In this document: piece by piece, positions 1-5,177 of the stretch | Layout: each line of letters begins with the position of its first letter | Position numbering within the stretch: the stretch's first letter is position 1 | NCBI GenBank assembly: GCA_015222555.1 | Contig: JADFVM010000052.1 | Span: 1-8,208, forward strand | Source: Pseudomonadota bacterium | Lineage (GTDB): Bacteria; Desulfobacterota; JADFVX01 | Length of the DNA stretch: 8,208 nt | Reading direction: 5' to 3' | Position numbers and translations under genes: made by a program | The notes under the pieces: model-generated | Database searches by the model: none | What the model was told of the DNA's origin: nothing | The model's input: only the letters and a program-made list of their open reading frames with translations

Positions 1-69
1 GAAGACTGGAACGATTTTGGCTACAGGCACTGTCCCTTTTGTGGACTGTTCATAGACCTGTATGCATGA
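1..69 (+). CDS. C-terminal end of a zinc-ribbon protein (5' truncated by window edge)
   Basis: Frame 1 is open from the first base and stops at TGA 67-69, giving 22 residues. The visible tail contains DWNDFGYRHCPFCG, the second half of a zinc ribbon (C-x2-C). It aligns with the tail of the complete protein at 329-892 (DFNDFGIICCLFCG), and both end a few residues later in a hydrophobic stretch finishing L-Y. The two genes therefore look like diverged paralogues, separated only by a very small gene. A strong terminator-like hairpin begins 8 nt after the stop. The function is unknown. The fragment is too short to place in a family except through its relative, but the reading frame and homology make a real gene end likely. 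Confidence 0.75.
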   Translation, partial: EDWNDFGYRHCPFCGLFIDLYA

Positions 70-77
70 TCAGGGTG

Positions 78-108
78 AAAAGCCGCCTTGTTACCAGGGC
101 GGCTTTTT
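78..108 (+). terminator. Terminator-like hairpin 1
   Basis: The arms AAAAGCCGCC (78-87) and GGCGGCTTTT (98-107) pair perfectly. They extend inward by a T-G wobble and a T-A pair to leave loop GTTACC, and are followed by a T-run ending at 108. It has the form of an intrinsic terminator. It starts 8 nt after the stop at 69, and the ribosome site AAAGGAGG of the next small gene begins 6 nt after the T-run, so no promoter fits between. A-rich and T-rich flanks mirror each other, so it could act in both directions. Confidence 0.85.
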
Positions 109-124
109 ATCTGAAAGGAGGGTG

Positions 125-217
125 ATGATTATCAAGATATACAAAACGACAAAGGAAGAATGGTTTGAAAGGCAGTATCAGAGCGCTTTAATAGATTCAG
201 AAGACGCGTTAAGTTAA
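125..217 (+). CDS. Small hypothetical protein, 30 aa
   Basis: ATG 125 opens a 30-codon frame ending TAA 215-217 and starting MIIKIYKTTKEEWFERQYQ. A strong AAAGGAGG lies at 114-121, but spacing to this ATG is only about 3 nt, shorter than for most neighbours. GTG 122 is in frame but overlaps the ribosome site, so ATG is preferred. The support is positional: like most genes here it sits directly after a hairpin and a strong ribosome site. The peptide has a mixed-charge N-terminus and an acidic C-terminus, with no membrane segment or cysteines. It lies between two related zinc-ribbon genes. It could be a genuine small protein or the remnant of a longer gene; no other frame extends it. The function is unknown. 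Confidence 0.5.
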   Translation: MIIKIYKTTKEEWFERQYQSALIDSEDALS

Positions 218-275
218 GAAAGTGGTGACCTATTATATCCATATGTAAATTTGTATCCAGTTATTTTAAACCAGC
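218..275. other. AT-rich intergenic stretch, possible but unproven promoter site
   Basis: These 58 bases between the small gene's stop and hairpin 2 form the longest stretch outside genes and hairpins. They contain AT-rich pieces (TATTATATCC, GTTATTTTAAAC) that could supply a -10 element. I see no convincing -35 at the right spacing, so no promoter is called. Any promoter here would place hairpin 2 in the 5' leader of the 329 gene. Confidence 0.3.
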
Positions 276-315
276 CAAAAGAGCCTCTCGGGAATTGAGA
301 GGCTCTTTTGTTTTT
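276..315 (+). terminator. Terminator-like hairpin 2
   Basis: The arms CAAAAGAGCCTCTC (276-289) and GAGAGGCTCTTTTG (297-310) form a perfect 14-bp stem with a 7-nt loop, followed by TTTTT (311-315). The ribosome site AGGAGG of the next gene starts at 316, directly after the T-run. This is the tightest abutment of hairpin and ribosome site in the window. It lies 58 nt after the previous stop. Confidence 0.9.
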
Positions 316-328
316 AGGAGGTGATCTT

Positions 329-892
329 ATGCAAATGGAATTAATGAAAGCTTCAGACAGAAAACCTATAGGCAAGCTTCCGGTTGTGAGGAATTTCAGG
401 CAGATCATAGAATCCCGTGACATATCGTTGATGAACAAGGAGGTTTACCAGTTCCTGAATCTCTACTGCGGTTTTATCGCCCATTACAACATCAACGGGT
501 TTAAGGCAACTTATCGCAGGCCTGAAAGCTTTGCGGGCGTGTTCATCAGGCATTTCGACTGTGAACACAGATATTTTAACGGCACCTATCCATGTCATGA
601 GGAGCCTTACCGGGAAACAGGTTACACAAAGGCAGACATAAAACGGGAGCTCACCTGCATTGTTGAGTTGCACAAAGAACTGATTACCAGATGGGCTGAA
701 CAGAGGCAGAGGGATGAAAGGCACAACATTTATCTAAACCTTAAGAAAGAATTTGAGACACAAGGCTTCAAGCTCAACTGCGAGGCCTGCGGGAATGAGT
801 ATGAGGTTAGGGTGTTGAAAGAAGGCGAGGATTTTAACGACTTCGGGATTATATGCTGCCTGTTCTGTGGTCAGCAGATTAAACTTTATTAG
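329..892 (+). CDS. Hypothetical protein with C-terminal zinc ribbon, 187 aa
   Basis: Start ATG 329 is chosen because AGGAGG (316-321) lies 7 nt upstream. A longer frame from TTG 308 would run through the hairpin arm and the ribosome site. The C-terminus carries a classical four-cysteine ribbon: C151-x2-C154 and C177-x2-C180, with an extra C176. The middle (about residues 75-110) has a further cluster, C78, H80, C89, H90 and C110, that could form a second metal site. The region around 95-140 looks helical and charged (TGYTKADIKRELTC, then an RQRDER-type stretch). I do not recognise a named family. Its last 20 or so residues match the partial protein ending at 69, so it belongs to a local paralogous pair. 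It is followed 18 nt later by the DUF2958-like gene with no hairpin between, suggesting co-translation. DNA or RNA binding is possible but not shown. Confidence 0.85.
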   Translation: MQMELMKASDRKPIGKLPVVRNFRQIIESRDISLMNKEVYQFLNLYCGFIAHYNINGFKATYRRPESFAGVFIRHFDCEHRYFNGTYPCHEEPYRETGYTKADIKRELTCIVELHKELITRWAEQRQRDERHNIYLNLKKEFETQGFKLNCEACGNEYEVRVLKEGEDFNDFGIICCLFCGQQIKLY

Positions 893-910
893 AAATTGGA
901 GGTGAGAAAT

Positions 911-1312
911 ATGTGGAACATACCAAACAAAATAAGGCTGGCAGAGATACCAAAGCTATACGAGACCGAAAATACTACACTTAAAGACAAGTTGATCCAC
1001 CTGCATTTTTTTATTGCAGGATGTGACTGGTACATCGCGGAGTATGACGGTGAAGACCTGTTCTGGGGATTTGCCATCCTGAACAATGACTATGAGATGG
1101 CTGAATGGGGATACATCTCGTTCAGTGAATTGAAAGCCCTGAAACTCAACAGTTGGCTTGAAGTTGACTGCGAGATTGAAGAGGCATGGGAGGTACGTAA
1201 GGCCTCAGAGATTGAACAAATAAGGAAAGCGCAGGGATGGGCGGATTCAGAATTATCTAAACACAGACACAAAAAGGCTGCGAATTCTGATCTTCAAGCA
1301 GGGTTTGCCTAA
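911..1312 (+). CDS. DUF2958-like protein, 133 aa
   Basis: ATG 911 is preferred over the upstream in-frame TTG 896 because GGAGG (898-902) is correctly spaced at 8 nt and would otherwise lie inside the coding region. Residues about 30-80 carry the pattern I associate with DUF2958, a domain common in plasmid and integrative-element cargo: an aromatic-rich WYIAEYD stretch, then DGEDLFWGF, then EWGYISFSELKAL (residues 65-77). The C-terminal 45 residues are charged and probably helical, ending in a basic segment (SKHRHKK). DUF2958 proteins have no established biochemical role that I know of; they recur beside ArdC-type and zinc-ribbon genes, as here. The gene follows 329-892 by 18 nt and precedes the small zinc-ribbon gene by 33 nt. 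Neither junction has a hairpin, consistent with a three-gene set. Confidence 0.8.
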   Translation: MWNIPNKIRLAEIPKLYETENTTLKDKLIHLHFFIAGCDWYIAEYDGEDLFWGFAILNNDYEMAEWGYISFSELKALKLNSWLEVDCEIEEAWEVRKASEIEQIRKAQGWADSELSKHRHKKAANSDLQAGFA

Positions 1313-1345
1313 AACGTTAACTAAAAAAATGAAAGGAGAAAAGTC

Positions 1346-1540
1346 ATGATAGACAAAGAATCTTACATAAAAGGCAAAGGTCTCTCATGCCCGTTTTGTG
1401 AGGCTGAATCAGTCCAGGGAGGCTTTATACAGATAGAAGCGGGCAAGGCCTTTCAGGAGATGGGCTGCACCGAATGCGAAGGTGCCTGGCAGGACGTTTA
1501 TGAACTTATTGATATCATACCGTACAAAAGGGAGGGATAA
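1346..1540 (+). CDS. Small zinc-ribbon protein, 64 aa
   Basis: ATG 1346 is preceded by AAAGGAG (1332-1338) at normal spacing. The short protein is almost entirely a zinc ribbon: C15-P-F-C18 and C41-T-E-C44, with the second knuckle in the context QEMGCTECEGAWQDVYEL. I recognise this layout (CPxC, a strand, then QEMxCxxCxxxWxDVYxL) from small uncharacterised proteins often found near ArdC-type genes on plasmids and integrative elements. No catalytic residues or membrane segments are visible. The likely role is nucleic-acid or protein binding, but this is inference. The gap before it contains a short palindrome (AACGTT, 1313-1318) but no terminator. After it comes one of the strongest hairpins in the window, so it probably ends the 329/911/1346 set. 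Confidence 0.85.
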   Translation: MIDKESYIKGKGLSCPFCEAESVQGGFIQIEAGKAFQEMGCTECEGAWQDVYELIDIIPYKREG

Positions 1541-1560
1541 GCCACTCAATCAACAACCAT

Positions 1561-1606
1561 AACAAAAGCCCTCTGAAGGTGACGTCAGAGGGCTTTTGTT
1601 GTTTTT
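1561..1606 (+). terminator. Terminator-like hairpin 3 (16-bp perfect stem)
   Basis: AACAAAAGCCCTCTGA (1561-1576) pairs without mismatch with TCAGAGGGCTTTTGTT (1585-1600) around the 8-nt loop AGGTGACG. GTTTTT follows at 1601-1606. It begins 20 nt after the stop at 1540. The ribosome site of the ArdC-like gene begins about 15 nt after the T-run. It has the longest perfect stem of the set, and its A-rich and T-rich flanks would allow function on either strand. Confidence 0.93.
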
Positions 1607-1634
1607 AAAACACCAAAAAGAAAGGAGTGAGAAA

Positions 1635-2447
1635 ATGAAAGACAGAATCAAGCAGGTCTTAGACGGTATTTTAGAGAGGTTCAAAAGCGGGGATATACCG
1701 GAGGCAGTGGCATATTCAATGTATCCAATGGCTGATGATATCCCTTCGACTAAATGGTCACTCACGAATCGCATTTTGATGTTCATTTCAGGCACAGCAG
1801 ATGCGCGGGGTTATAAGCAGTGGCTCAGCGCCAACCGTTATGTCAAGAAAGGAACAAAATGCTTTCATATCCTTGTGCCCTATATCAGAAAGGTTGAGGA
1901 TGAGGAAACAGGAGAAGAAAAAGAGACATTGATAGGTTTTATGTCCCGACCAGTATTCCGCTATGAGGACACAGACGGTGAGCCTCTGGACTATAAGGAA
2001 ATAGAACTTCCTGACTTGCCATTACTTGAAAGGGCAAGCGAGTGGGGAATAAGTGTCCGGGCTGTTCCGGGTGATTACCGCTACTGTGGGTATTATTCTC
2101 CAAAAAGAAAAGAGATCGCCCTTGCCACGCCCGAGGAGAAGACCTTTTTTCACGAGCTCAGCCACGCAGCCCACGAAAAGGTGAAAGGTGGTTTAAAAGG
2201 AGGACAGGACCATTTTCAGGAGATCGTGGCGGAACTGTCGGCACAGGCCCTTTGTATCCTTGTAGGGAAACAGGCAAATGACACCTTTGGCAACTCCTAT
2301 AAGTATATAGAGAGATACGCAAAGGAGGCAAAGCTGGCACCTCATTCGGCATGCCTGAAGGTCATGACACAGACCGAAAAGGTCTTGGCTCTTATATTGA
2401 AAGGAAAAGATATCAATAAAGAGGCCGTAAGAAAGTTGGCAGCTTAA
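1635..2447 (+). CDS. ArdC-like antirestriction protein with metallopeptidase domain, 270 aa
   Basis: ATG 1635 has GGAG (1624-1627) at 7 nt. The longer frame from 1596 starts inside the upstream hairpin and is rejected. The N-terminal domain (about residues 5-85) matches the ArdC N-terminal ssDNA-binding type (DUF1738): W41-S-L-x-N, then RGYKQWLSANRYVKKGTK leading into HILVPY. The C-terminal domain carries a zincin signature, H173-E-L-S-H177, with E196 or E200 in the helix EIVAELSAQ as the likely third ligand. ArdC is known from plasmids, where it protects incoming DNA from type I restriction and binds single-stranded DNA. This protein is close to the expected length and appears intact. It stands alone between two hairpins. 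A role in establishment of a transferred element is inferred from the family, and the peptidase activity is predicted only from the motif. Confidence 0.9.
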   Translation: MKDRIKQVLDGILERFKSGDIPEAVAYSMYPMADDIPSTKWSLTNRILMFISGTADARGYKQWLSANRYVKKGTKCFHILVPYIRKVEDEETGEEKETLIGFMSRPVFRYEDTDGEPLDYKEIELPDLPLLERASEWGISVRAVPGDYRYCGYYSPKRKEIALATPEEKTFFHELSHAAHEKVKGGLKGGQDHFQEIVAELSAQALCILVGKQANDTFGNSYKYIERYAKEAKLAPHSACLKVMTQTEKVLALILKGKDINKEAVRKLAA

Positions 2448-2455
2448 AGAATACG

Positions 2456-2468
2456 TTTTATCATAAAA
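2456..2468. repeat. Short perfect palindrome in the gap after the ArdC-like gene
   Basis: TTTTAT (2456-2461) and ATAAAA (2463-2468) are perfect inverted arms around a single C. The site lies in the 53-nt gap downstream of the ArdC-like stop and ahead of hairpin 4. It might be an operator half-site or simply AT-rich sequence; nothing else supports a role. Confidence 0.25.
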
Positions 2469-2500
2469 AATTGAGAAGCTGAGAAAAAGAAATTAATCAG

Positions 2501-2536
2501 AAGCCCTATGGATTTTTCCAATGGGCTTTTTTGTTT
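2501..2536 (+). terminator. Terminator-like hairpin 4 (imperfect)
   Basis: AAGCCC (2501-2506) pairs with GGGCTT (2523-2528). TGGA (2509-2512) pairs with TCCA (2517-2520), separated by a 2x2 mismatch, and the loop is TTTT. The T-run continues to 2532, then GTTT. The ribosome site of the next gene starts 2 nt after this tract. An in-frame ATG at 2508 lies within the left arm and is not used. Confidence 0.75.
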
Positions 2537-2549
2537 GAAAGGAGGGAAT

Positions 2550-2765
2550 ATGGCATACACACCTGAACTCAATATAAAGTATAGCGGTACCTTGAGGCGC
2601 ATTGCATGGGCTTACGAAATACCCATGACCAGGGCCATCGAGGGTCTTTTTGATTATGCGAGTAAATTCATAGACAGCAAAAAGGTATGCGATGCGTGCC
2701 GTGATAGGAGCTTCTGTGAGCAGTGCCCCTTTAATCACAACGGACAAAGCTCGCAAATGAGTTAA
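2550..2765 (+). CDS. Small protein with C-x2-C-x5-C-x2-C cluster, 71 aa
   Basis: ATG 2550 follows AAAGGAGG (2538-2545) by 4 nt. The in-frame ATG at 2508 falls inside the hairpin and has no ribosome site, so it is rejected. The N-terminal half (LNIKYSGTLRRIAWAYEIPM, then TRAIEGLFDYASKFI) could fold as strand, helix, turn, helix, reminiscent of ribbon-helix-helix DNA-binding proteins. That reading is inferred from pattern only. The C-terminal half has a tight cysteine cluster, C47-x2-C50-x5-C56-x2-C59, able to bind one zinc ion (or an iron-sulfur cluster). No family name is recalled with certainty. It stands as a single gene flanked by hairpins on both sides. If the fold guess is right, it is a candidate small regulator of this region. 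Confidence 0.8.
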   Translation: MAYTPELNIKYSGTLRRIAWAYEIPMTRAIEGLFDYASKFIDSKKVCDACRDRSFCEQCPFNHNGQSSQMS

Positions 2766-2773
2766 AAGAAAAA

Positions 2774-2803
2774 GCCGCCTCGCCGATCCGGGGCGGCATA
2801 TTT
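2774..2803 (+). terminator. Terminator-like hairpin 5 (weak T-run)
   Basis: GCCGCCTCG (2774-2782) pairs with CGGGGCGGC (2789-2797) through nine pairs, one a T-G wobble, with a 6-nt loop. The following tract is only ATATTT, so termination would be weaker than at the others. It begins 8 nt after the stop at 2765 and ends 7 nt before the ribosome site AAGGAGG. Its left arm shares AAAGCCGC with hairpins 1 and 9. Confidence 0.7.
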
Positions 2804-2823
2804 GACCTTAAGGAGGTAAAATT

Positions 2824-3342
2824 ATGAACCAGGTTTTGATTACTGTATCAAAAGGGATCATCGAACAGGTAGTGTTCTTTGATGATGCCCGAATGGCTGT
2901 CCGGGCCCTATCAAGGTATGTGAAATCCATGAATGTTGAGCATGATGATGCAGCTCTTTACGATTCTGACGGGCTGATAGCAAATGCAAAGCATTTCCTG
3001 GATGATAAAGATGAATACATGGAAAATAAACCCTTGATTACGGAAGTTTCTGCGGGAACAAACAAAACAATATACATTATCGGCAATCCACTTCACCGGC
3101 TTGGCTTTATGGTGGCCTCACCCGATGATCCCCTGGGTTACGATAACCCGATAGACGCTTTATCCGATCTCGGGCAGATGAGGCAGGACCACGGCAAACA
3201 TTTGAAGCTCTACAGGGTTGTTCCTGTTGATGGCCCGGTAGCCGAAATGAGTGATCTTGAAACACACAACGCCGATTGCGAGGTAGAGGATTTTGATTAT
3301 GCGCTGGTAGGTGAATACATAACCCAACCGACGGATGGATAA
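2824..3342 (+). CDS. Acidic hypothetical protein, 172 aa
   Basis: ATG 2824 is preceded by AAGGAGG (2810-2816) at 7 nt. The protein is rich in Asp and Glu, particularly at residues 38-67 (VEHDDAALYDSDG, then FLDDKDEY) and near the C-terminus. The first 20 residues (VLITVSKGIIEQVVFFDD) look like a short alternating strand region followed by a helix with A-R-M-A-V-R-A-L-S-R. No catalytic signature, metal cluster, signal peptide or membrane segment is visible. I do not recognise a named family with confidence; similar N-termini occur in small uncharacterised plasmid-borne proteins. High negative charge would fit a DNA mimic or a protein-binding partner, but that is speculation. The gene stands alone between hairpins 5 and 6, and its stop is followed by an ACGCGTTAAG motif also found at the end of the 30-residue gene. 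Confidence 0.85.
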   Translation: MNQVLITVSKGIIEQVVFFDDARMAVRALSRYVKSMNVEHDDAALYDSDGLIANAKHFLDDKDEYMENKPLITEVSAGTNKTIYIIGNPLHRLGFMVASPDDPLGYDNPIDALSDLGQMRQDHGKHLKLYRVVPVDGPVAEMSDLETHNADCEVEDFDYALVGEYITQPTDG

Positions 3343-3356
3343 ACGCGTTAAGAAAG
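3343..3356. repeat. Second copy of ACGCGTTAAG...AAGAAAG motif
   Basis: The motif ACGCGTTAAGAAAG directly follows the stop codon of the acidic protein gene. The related form ACGCGTTAAGTTAAGAAAG occurs at 204-222, across the end of the 30-residue gene, differing by a 5-nt TTAAG insertion. In both places it spans or abuts a stop codon upstream of a hairpin. It may be a remnant of shared ancestry between gene units, or chance. Confidence 0.35.
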
Positions 3357-3364
3357 ATCAAACC

Positions 3365-3404
3365 AGAACCCCCATAACATAGGTCGTGGGGGTTTTCTGT
3401 TTTT
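3365..3404 (+). terminator. Terminator-like hairpin 6
   Basis: AACCCCCA (3367-3374) pairs perfectly with TGGGGGTT (3387-3394). One G-T wobble and one A-T pair extend the outer end, and the loop is about 12 nt. The sequence then runs TTTTCTGTTTTT to about 3404. It begins 22 nt after the stop at 3342 and is followed by the leader ORF's ribosome site at 3418. Confidence 0.8.
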
Positions 3405-3431
3405 AACCCATGAAATCAGGAGGTATAGAAA

Positions 3432-3455
3432 ATGAATGAAAGGAGGGAAACATAA
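3432..3455 (+). CDS. Possible 7-codon leader ORF (MNERRET) coupled to the 3455 gene
   Basis: AGGAGG (3418-3423) lies 8 nt before ATG 3432, which opens the frame M-N-E-R-R-E-T and ends at TAA 3453-3455. The stop overlaps the next start as TAATG. Codons 4 and 5 are AGG AGG, and they are also the Shine-Dalgarno site (AAAGGAGG) of the downstream gene. A ribosome on the leader would therefore sit on the downstream ribosome site and stop exactly at its start, the classic layout for translational coupling. It could equally be a chance frame next to a duplicated ribosome site. Confidence 0.4.
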   Translation: MNERRET

Positions 3456-3811
3456 TGCTTCAAGATAGATGTCGTAGACAGTGGGAACTGTTGGGTATCC
3501 GGGACCCGGAGGCATTGAAGCGGCACATCAAGGCCGTCTTTGAAAAGCACGATCACCAGGAAAAAGTCTTGATCGACCTTTACAGGATGGTGTTGCCCGA
3601 CTGGGAACGGATAAAAACGATCAAAGGATATCCCGAGGCGGGGAATGGTTTATGGCAATATATCTGCCGTCGCTTTCAGGAGTTTGATCGCAGGAAGCAT
3701 CCTGATTGCTTACCCGGAGGTGCATGGATGAACTGGGGCTTTTCAATCAACAGGAATTTGTCTGAATGGGAGGTGAGTTTTGAGAACTGTTCTCTGATCT
3801 ATAAGTCCTAA
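3455..3811 (+). CDS. Hypothetical protein, 118 aa
   Basis: ATG 3455 is preceded by AAAGGAGG (3439-3446) and overlaps the leader ORF stop by one base. The N-terminal part is basic and helical (DRCRRQWELLGIRDPEALKR). It is followed by a helix-rich charged stretch, then a distinctive Trp/Gly-rich C-terminal block, residues 82-97: HPDCLPGGAWMNWGFS, and SEWEVSFENCSLIY to the end. The compact conserved-looking block suggests a real folded protein, not noise. I have an impression of similar proteins in deltaproteobacterial mobile elements but cannot name a family. Cysteines at 6, 71, 85 and 112 are scattered and do not form a clear ribbon. No catalytic motif is seen. It stands alone between hairpins 6 and 7. 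The function is unknown. Confidence 0.8.
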   Translation: MLQDRCRRQWELLGIRDPEALKRHIKAVFEKHDHQEKVLIDLYRMVLPDWERIKTIKGYPEAGNGLWQYICRRFQEFDRRKHPDCLPGGAWMNWGFSINRNLSEWEVSFENCSLIYKS

Positions 3812-3838
3812 AATCAGCCAGTAAATACATTTAGCCGG

Positions 3839-3873
3839 AAGCCCTTCTGGTCTTTGCCAGAGGGGCTTTTTTT
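3839..3873 (+). terminator. Terminator-like hairpin 7
   Basis: AAGCCCTTCTGG (3839-3850) pairs with CCAGAGGGGCTT (3857-3868) over 12 positions with one T-G wobble, loop TCTTTG, and a seven-T run (3867-3873). It starts 27 nt after the stop at 3811. The ribosome site AAAGGAG begins 6 nt after the T-run. By form it is among the strongest intrinsic terminators here, yet it directly precedes the RadC-like gene. Confidence 0.92.
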
Positions 3874-3895
3874 GTGCGGAAAGGAGATATAGCCA

Positions 3896-4417
3896 ATGAA
3901 ACAAATGAATTTAATTGACTCTAACGAGAAATCATTCTGGGAAAAACTGAAATCAGGCAGGTTTGCCAGGATGGTGAAAGAGGAATCCAGGGGCCAGGAA
4001 TTAAGCGGAGCCCATGAAGTGTTCAATATCATTAAACCGCTCTTTGCGGAAAACAGCGATGTTGAAAGGGTGTACTGCATCTTCCTGGACACGAGAAATC
4101 GCATTCTCGCCATTGAAAAGATGTTTTCAGGAACCATCTCAAGTTCATCGATTTATCCAAGAGAACTCATTAAGCGTGTCATCACCCTGAAAGCCGGCGC
4201 AGTGGTCATAACCCACAACCATCCTTCAGGACACACGCAGCCGTCAAATGAAGACAGGGTAGTAACGAGAAAAATTGCACTGGCCCTTGAATCCATTGAC
4301 GTCAAGCTCCACGACCACATCATCCTTGGGGATGGTTACCACAGCATGTCTGATAACGGCTTTATGGGAAAGGTCAATGAAGAACTGAATTTATTTCTAT
4401 CAGGAAAAAACCATTAG
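3896..4417 (+). CDS. RadC-family JAB-domain protein (stand-alone), 173 aa
   Basis: ATG 3896 has GGAG (3883-3886) 9 nt upstream. The protein carries the JAB/JAMM metal signature of the RadC (UPF0758) C-terminal domain: H107-N-H109-P-S-G, then S117-x2-D120 within QPSNEDRVV. A conserved-type acidic residue, E57, lies ahead of the strand YCIFLDTRN. The downstream block VKLHDHIILGDGYHSMSDNGFM is also typical of RadC. The usual RadC helix-hairpin-helix N-terminus is missing. In its place is a short charged N-terminus of about 45 residues, so this is the short mobile-element form and not chromosomal RadC. RadC proteins are predicted metal-dependent hydrolases whose role is unsettled, and a DNA repair role has been questioned. 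It is followed 19 nt later by the SprT-like gene with no hairpin between, suggesting a linked pair. Confidence 0.9.
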   Translation: MKQMNLIDSNEKSFWEKLKSGRFARMVKEESRGQELSGAHEVFNIIKPLFAENSDVERVYCIFLDTRNRILAIEKMFSGTISSSSIYPRELIKRVITLKAGAVVITHNHPSGHTQPSNEDRVVTRKIALALESIDVKLHDHIILGDGYHSMSDNGFMGKVNEELNLFLSGKNH

Positions 4418-4436
4418 TTAAAGAAAGGAGGCATTT

Positions 4437-5081
4437 ATGCAACGGAGATTAAACGAATCCATAAACATCCACATAATGGAAAATGAAAAGGAGGCCCATG
4501 ACTGGGAATTAAACACCCTTGCAAGTGAATTGTACTGGTGGGTGGATTTTTTCAACATTGCCTTTTTCAGGGAACAGCCTGTGCCAGTTCCAGCGATTTC
4601 CTTTGAGAAAACGAAGATCAGCAACCTGGGCCATTATGTTATCGGCAGGAATGCCTTCGGTATTAAAGAGAACATCAACATCAATCGAGTTCACCTTAAA
4701 AGGCCCATGTGGGATTTGCTTGCCACACTGCTTCATGAAATGACCCATAGCTGGCAGTATCTCTATGGCAATCCTTCAAAGTCATGGTTTCATAACAAGG
4801 AATTCCAGACGAAACTCCTCGAGTTCGGAATCGTGACCGACAACAAGGGATGCCACCTCGGCCTGGGAGATCCGTTTGTTTACCTTCTGAAAAAACATGG
4901 TGTTGAGCTTAATCACAACAAGGATCCTGGCGGGATAATCAGGATTCCACCCAAAGAAAAACCAAAGGGCAAATCCAAGCTCAGGAAATGGACCTGCGGG
5001 TGCACAAACATCCGTGTGGCAGTGTCAGACCTTGAGGCAAAGTGTCTCAAGTGCGGGAACAGGTTTGAGTTAGCGGAATAG
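4437..5081 (+). CDS. SprT-like zinc metalloprotein, 214 aa
   Basis: ATG 4437 is preceded by AAAGGAGG (4423-4430). The zincin helix carries H100-E-M-T-H104 in the context LLATLLHEMTHSWQ, followed by H119 in SWFHNKEFQ as the likely third zinc ligand. Together these form the SprT/Spartan pattern (HExxH, about 14 residues, H). The C-terminus holds a zinc ribbon, C187-x-C189 and C203-x2-C206, also usual in SprT-like proteins. Residues 42-75 include the FFREQPVPVPAISFEKTK segment typical of the start of this fold. Known relatives (eukaryotic Spartan) degrade proteins crosslinked to DNA; bacterial SprT-like proteins are mostly uncharacterised. Next to a RadC/JAB gene, a role in clearing adducts or processing DNA-bound protein is plausible inference. 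A later in-frame ATG at 4476 is possible but has weaker context. All key residues are present. Confidence 0.9.
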   Translation: MQRRLNESINIHIMENEKEAHDWELNTLASELYWWVDFFNIAFFREQPVPVPAISFEKTKISNLGHYVIGRNAFGIKENININRVHLKRPMWDLLATLLHEMTHSWQYLYGNPSKSWFHNKEFQTKLLEFGIVTDNKGCHLGLGDPFVYLLKKHGVELNHNKDPGGIIRIPPKEKPKGKSKLRKWTCGCTNIRVAVSDLEAKCLKCGNRFELAE

Positions 5082-5106
5082 CCGGCACTGAAAAACCTAA
5101 ACATCG

Positions 5107-5156
5107 AAAGGCTTCTTGCCACTCTCATTTTGTGAGGGTGTAAGAGGCCTTTTTTT
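5107..5156 (+). terminator. Terminator-like hairpin 8 (long two-part stem)
   Basis: The outer stem AAAGGCTTCTT (5107-5117) pairs with AAGAGGCCTTT (5142-5152) with one wobble. After a small asymmetric bulge, the inner stem CACTCTCA (5120-5127) pairs with TGAGGGTG (5133-5140) with one wobble, and the loop is TTTTG. Seven Ts run from 5150 to 5156. It is the longest hairpin in the window and begins 25 nt after the SprT-like stop. The next ribosome site begins 8 nt after the T-run. Confidence 0.9.
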
Positions 5157-5177
5157 ATTCAAAGAAAGGAGTAACGC

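Noticed and set aside
218..275. Sigma-70 promoter in the AT-rich gap
   Set aside because: Possible -10-like sequences exist, but no -35 element at acceptable spacing was convincing.
308..328. Upstream TTG start for the 329 gene
   Set aside because: It would translate through the hairpin arm and the AGGAGG ribosome site; ATG 329 is correctly spaced from that site.
896..910. Upstream TTG start for the 911 gene
   Set aside because: The frame would contain its own ribosome site GGAGG; ATG 911 has ideal spacing.
1596..1634. Upstream start for the ArdC-like gene
   Set aside because: It begins inside the right arm of the hairpin and reads through the ribosome site; ATG 1635 starts the family-like N-terminus.
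2508..2549. ATG 2508 as the start of the 71-residue protein
   Set aside because: It lies in the left arm of a hairpin and has no ribosome site, whereas ATG 2550 directly follows AAAGGAGG.
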